15,600 bases of DNA from an uncultured Phascolarctobacterium sp. (GTDB lineage Bacteria > Bacillota > Negativicutes > Acidaminococcales > Acidaminococcaceae). Both the position numbers and the translations under genes were made by a program. Location of the stretch: assembly GCF_905212365.1 (NCBI RefSeq), contig NZ_CAJMEH010000052.1, forward strand, positions 1 to 15,600. Reading direction: 5' to 3'. This document shows, piece after piece, positions 15,055 to 15,600 of this stretch; within the stretch, counting starts at the first letter, position 1, and each line of letters opens with the position of its first letter. The notes under the pieces were generated by a model that did no database searches, was not told the DNA's origin, and was given only the letters and a program-made list of their open reading frames with translations.

Positions 15055-15600
15055 TTAACGCGCCTCCCTTCCGCCTTTAAACTTCTGCGGCTGCAAAAAA
15101 TTTTCCAGCCGCAAAATTCCTTCCGCTAACAGCAGCGACAGTAGCCAATAAATCAAGCCAACGGCAATGTAAACCTCCAAAGCCGACGCGCCGTAGGCAC
15201 GGGCAACAATCATCTGTCCAGCGCCCAACAAATCAATCAGACCTATGGTATAAGCCAGAGAGCCTTCCTTGAGCAGGCTGAGCAGCGAATTGCCAAAATT
15301 CGGCAGGGCAATAACCGCCGCCTGTGGCAAAACAATACGGCGCAGCGCCAGCAGAGGGGAAAGCCCGGCGCTGACCGCCGCCTCGTACTGCCCCTTGTCC
15401 ACCGCCAGGTAGGCCGCCCGCATCACCTCGGAAATACTAGCGGCAAACAGCAGCGTGAAGGTGATGATAACAAATACCGCGCGGCTTAAATCATTGATAT
15501 CGTAATCGAAAACCTCTAACAAAAATTTGGGCAGACCGTAAAAGACGATGAACAGCAGGACGATGGACGGCGTGCAGCGCAGCATATAAATATAAGTTTC
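15055..15600 (-). CDS. Amino acid ABC transporter permease (N-terminal part outside window)
   Basis: The frame is open to the window edge, giving 181 visible codons that read ETYIYMLRCTPSIVLLFIVF at the edge. That segment corresponds to the RGTP-type loop normally found some 60 residues into these permeases, so the methionine at 15585 is internal and the true start lies outside. The EAA loop is at about 72-94 of the visible part (QYEAAVSAGLSPLLALRR), followed by LLKEGSLAYTIGLIDLLGAG. It pairs with the downstream permease as the two membrane subunits of one importer, as in cystine importers with two distinct permeases (TcyL/TcyM type). It ends directly at the next gene's ATG. Confidence 0.92.
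   Translation of the reverse strand, partial: ETYIYMLRCTPSIVLLFIVFYGLPKFLLEVFDYDINDLSRAVFVIITFTLLFAASISEVMRAAYLAVDKGQYEAAVSAGLSPLLALRRIVLPQAAVIALPNFGNSLLSLLKEGSLAYTIGLIDLLGAGQMIVARAYGASALEVYIAVGLIYWLLSLLLAEGILRLENFLQPQKFKGGREAR

Overview
The window is a densely packed bacterial chromosome segment in which every supported gene lies on the minus strand, so transcription runs from high to low coordinates. The gene families suggest a Bacillota (Firmicutes-type) organism. The pointers are an mfd gene followed directly by a SpoVB-type flippase gene, a DUF1934 (YwiB-type) gene close upstream of argS, a DUF1846 gene, a class II (GlpX) fructose bisphosphatase, strong Shine-Dalgarno sites, and some TTG and GTG starts. 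The gene content and mid-range base composition would fit Negativicutes such as Acidaminococcaceae, but that is an inference from memory of gene families, not a database match.

Region by region, in transcription order. (1) 15600-11982: two amino-acid ABC transporter permeases (the first cut by the window edge), a cystathionine gamma-synthase/lyase-type enzyme and a MalY/PatB-type cystathionine beta-lyase. They are tightly spaced and read as a sulfur amino acid uptake and interconversion operon. (2) 11981-11728: a 254-base gap with a near-consensus promoter (TTGACG, 17 bases, TATAAT) overlapped by a tandem TGACGC repeat, followed by a roughly 130-base leader that can fold into a small hairpin and a long, nearly complete one. 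(3) 11727-8095: a DUF1934 gene, a DUF1846 gene and argS (TTG start), one operon. (4) 8094-7948: an AT-rich gap with a 7-base inverted repeat. (5) pyrG, whose start is corrected here to the ATG at 7947, followed by an intrinsic-terminator-like hairpin. (6) sppA and a Yip1-family membrane protein gene. (7) A promoter and short hairpin leader, then glpX, a terminator-like hairpin, mfd and the start of a SpoVB-type gene.

Functionally most of the window is housekeeping: gluconeogenesis (glpX), transcription-coupled repair (mfd), CTP synthesis (pyrG), arginyl-tRNA charging (argS) and membrane peptide turnover (sppA). The sulfur cluster is the one metabolic module. I see no mobile element, CRISPR array, tRNA, rRNA, defence cassette or biosynthetic cluster. 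I do not see a clear new biological system. The best leads are the structured leader before the DUF1934-DUF1846-argS operon and the uncharacterised DUF1846 protein inside it.
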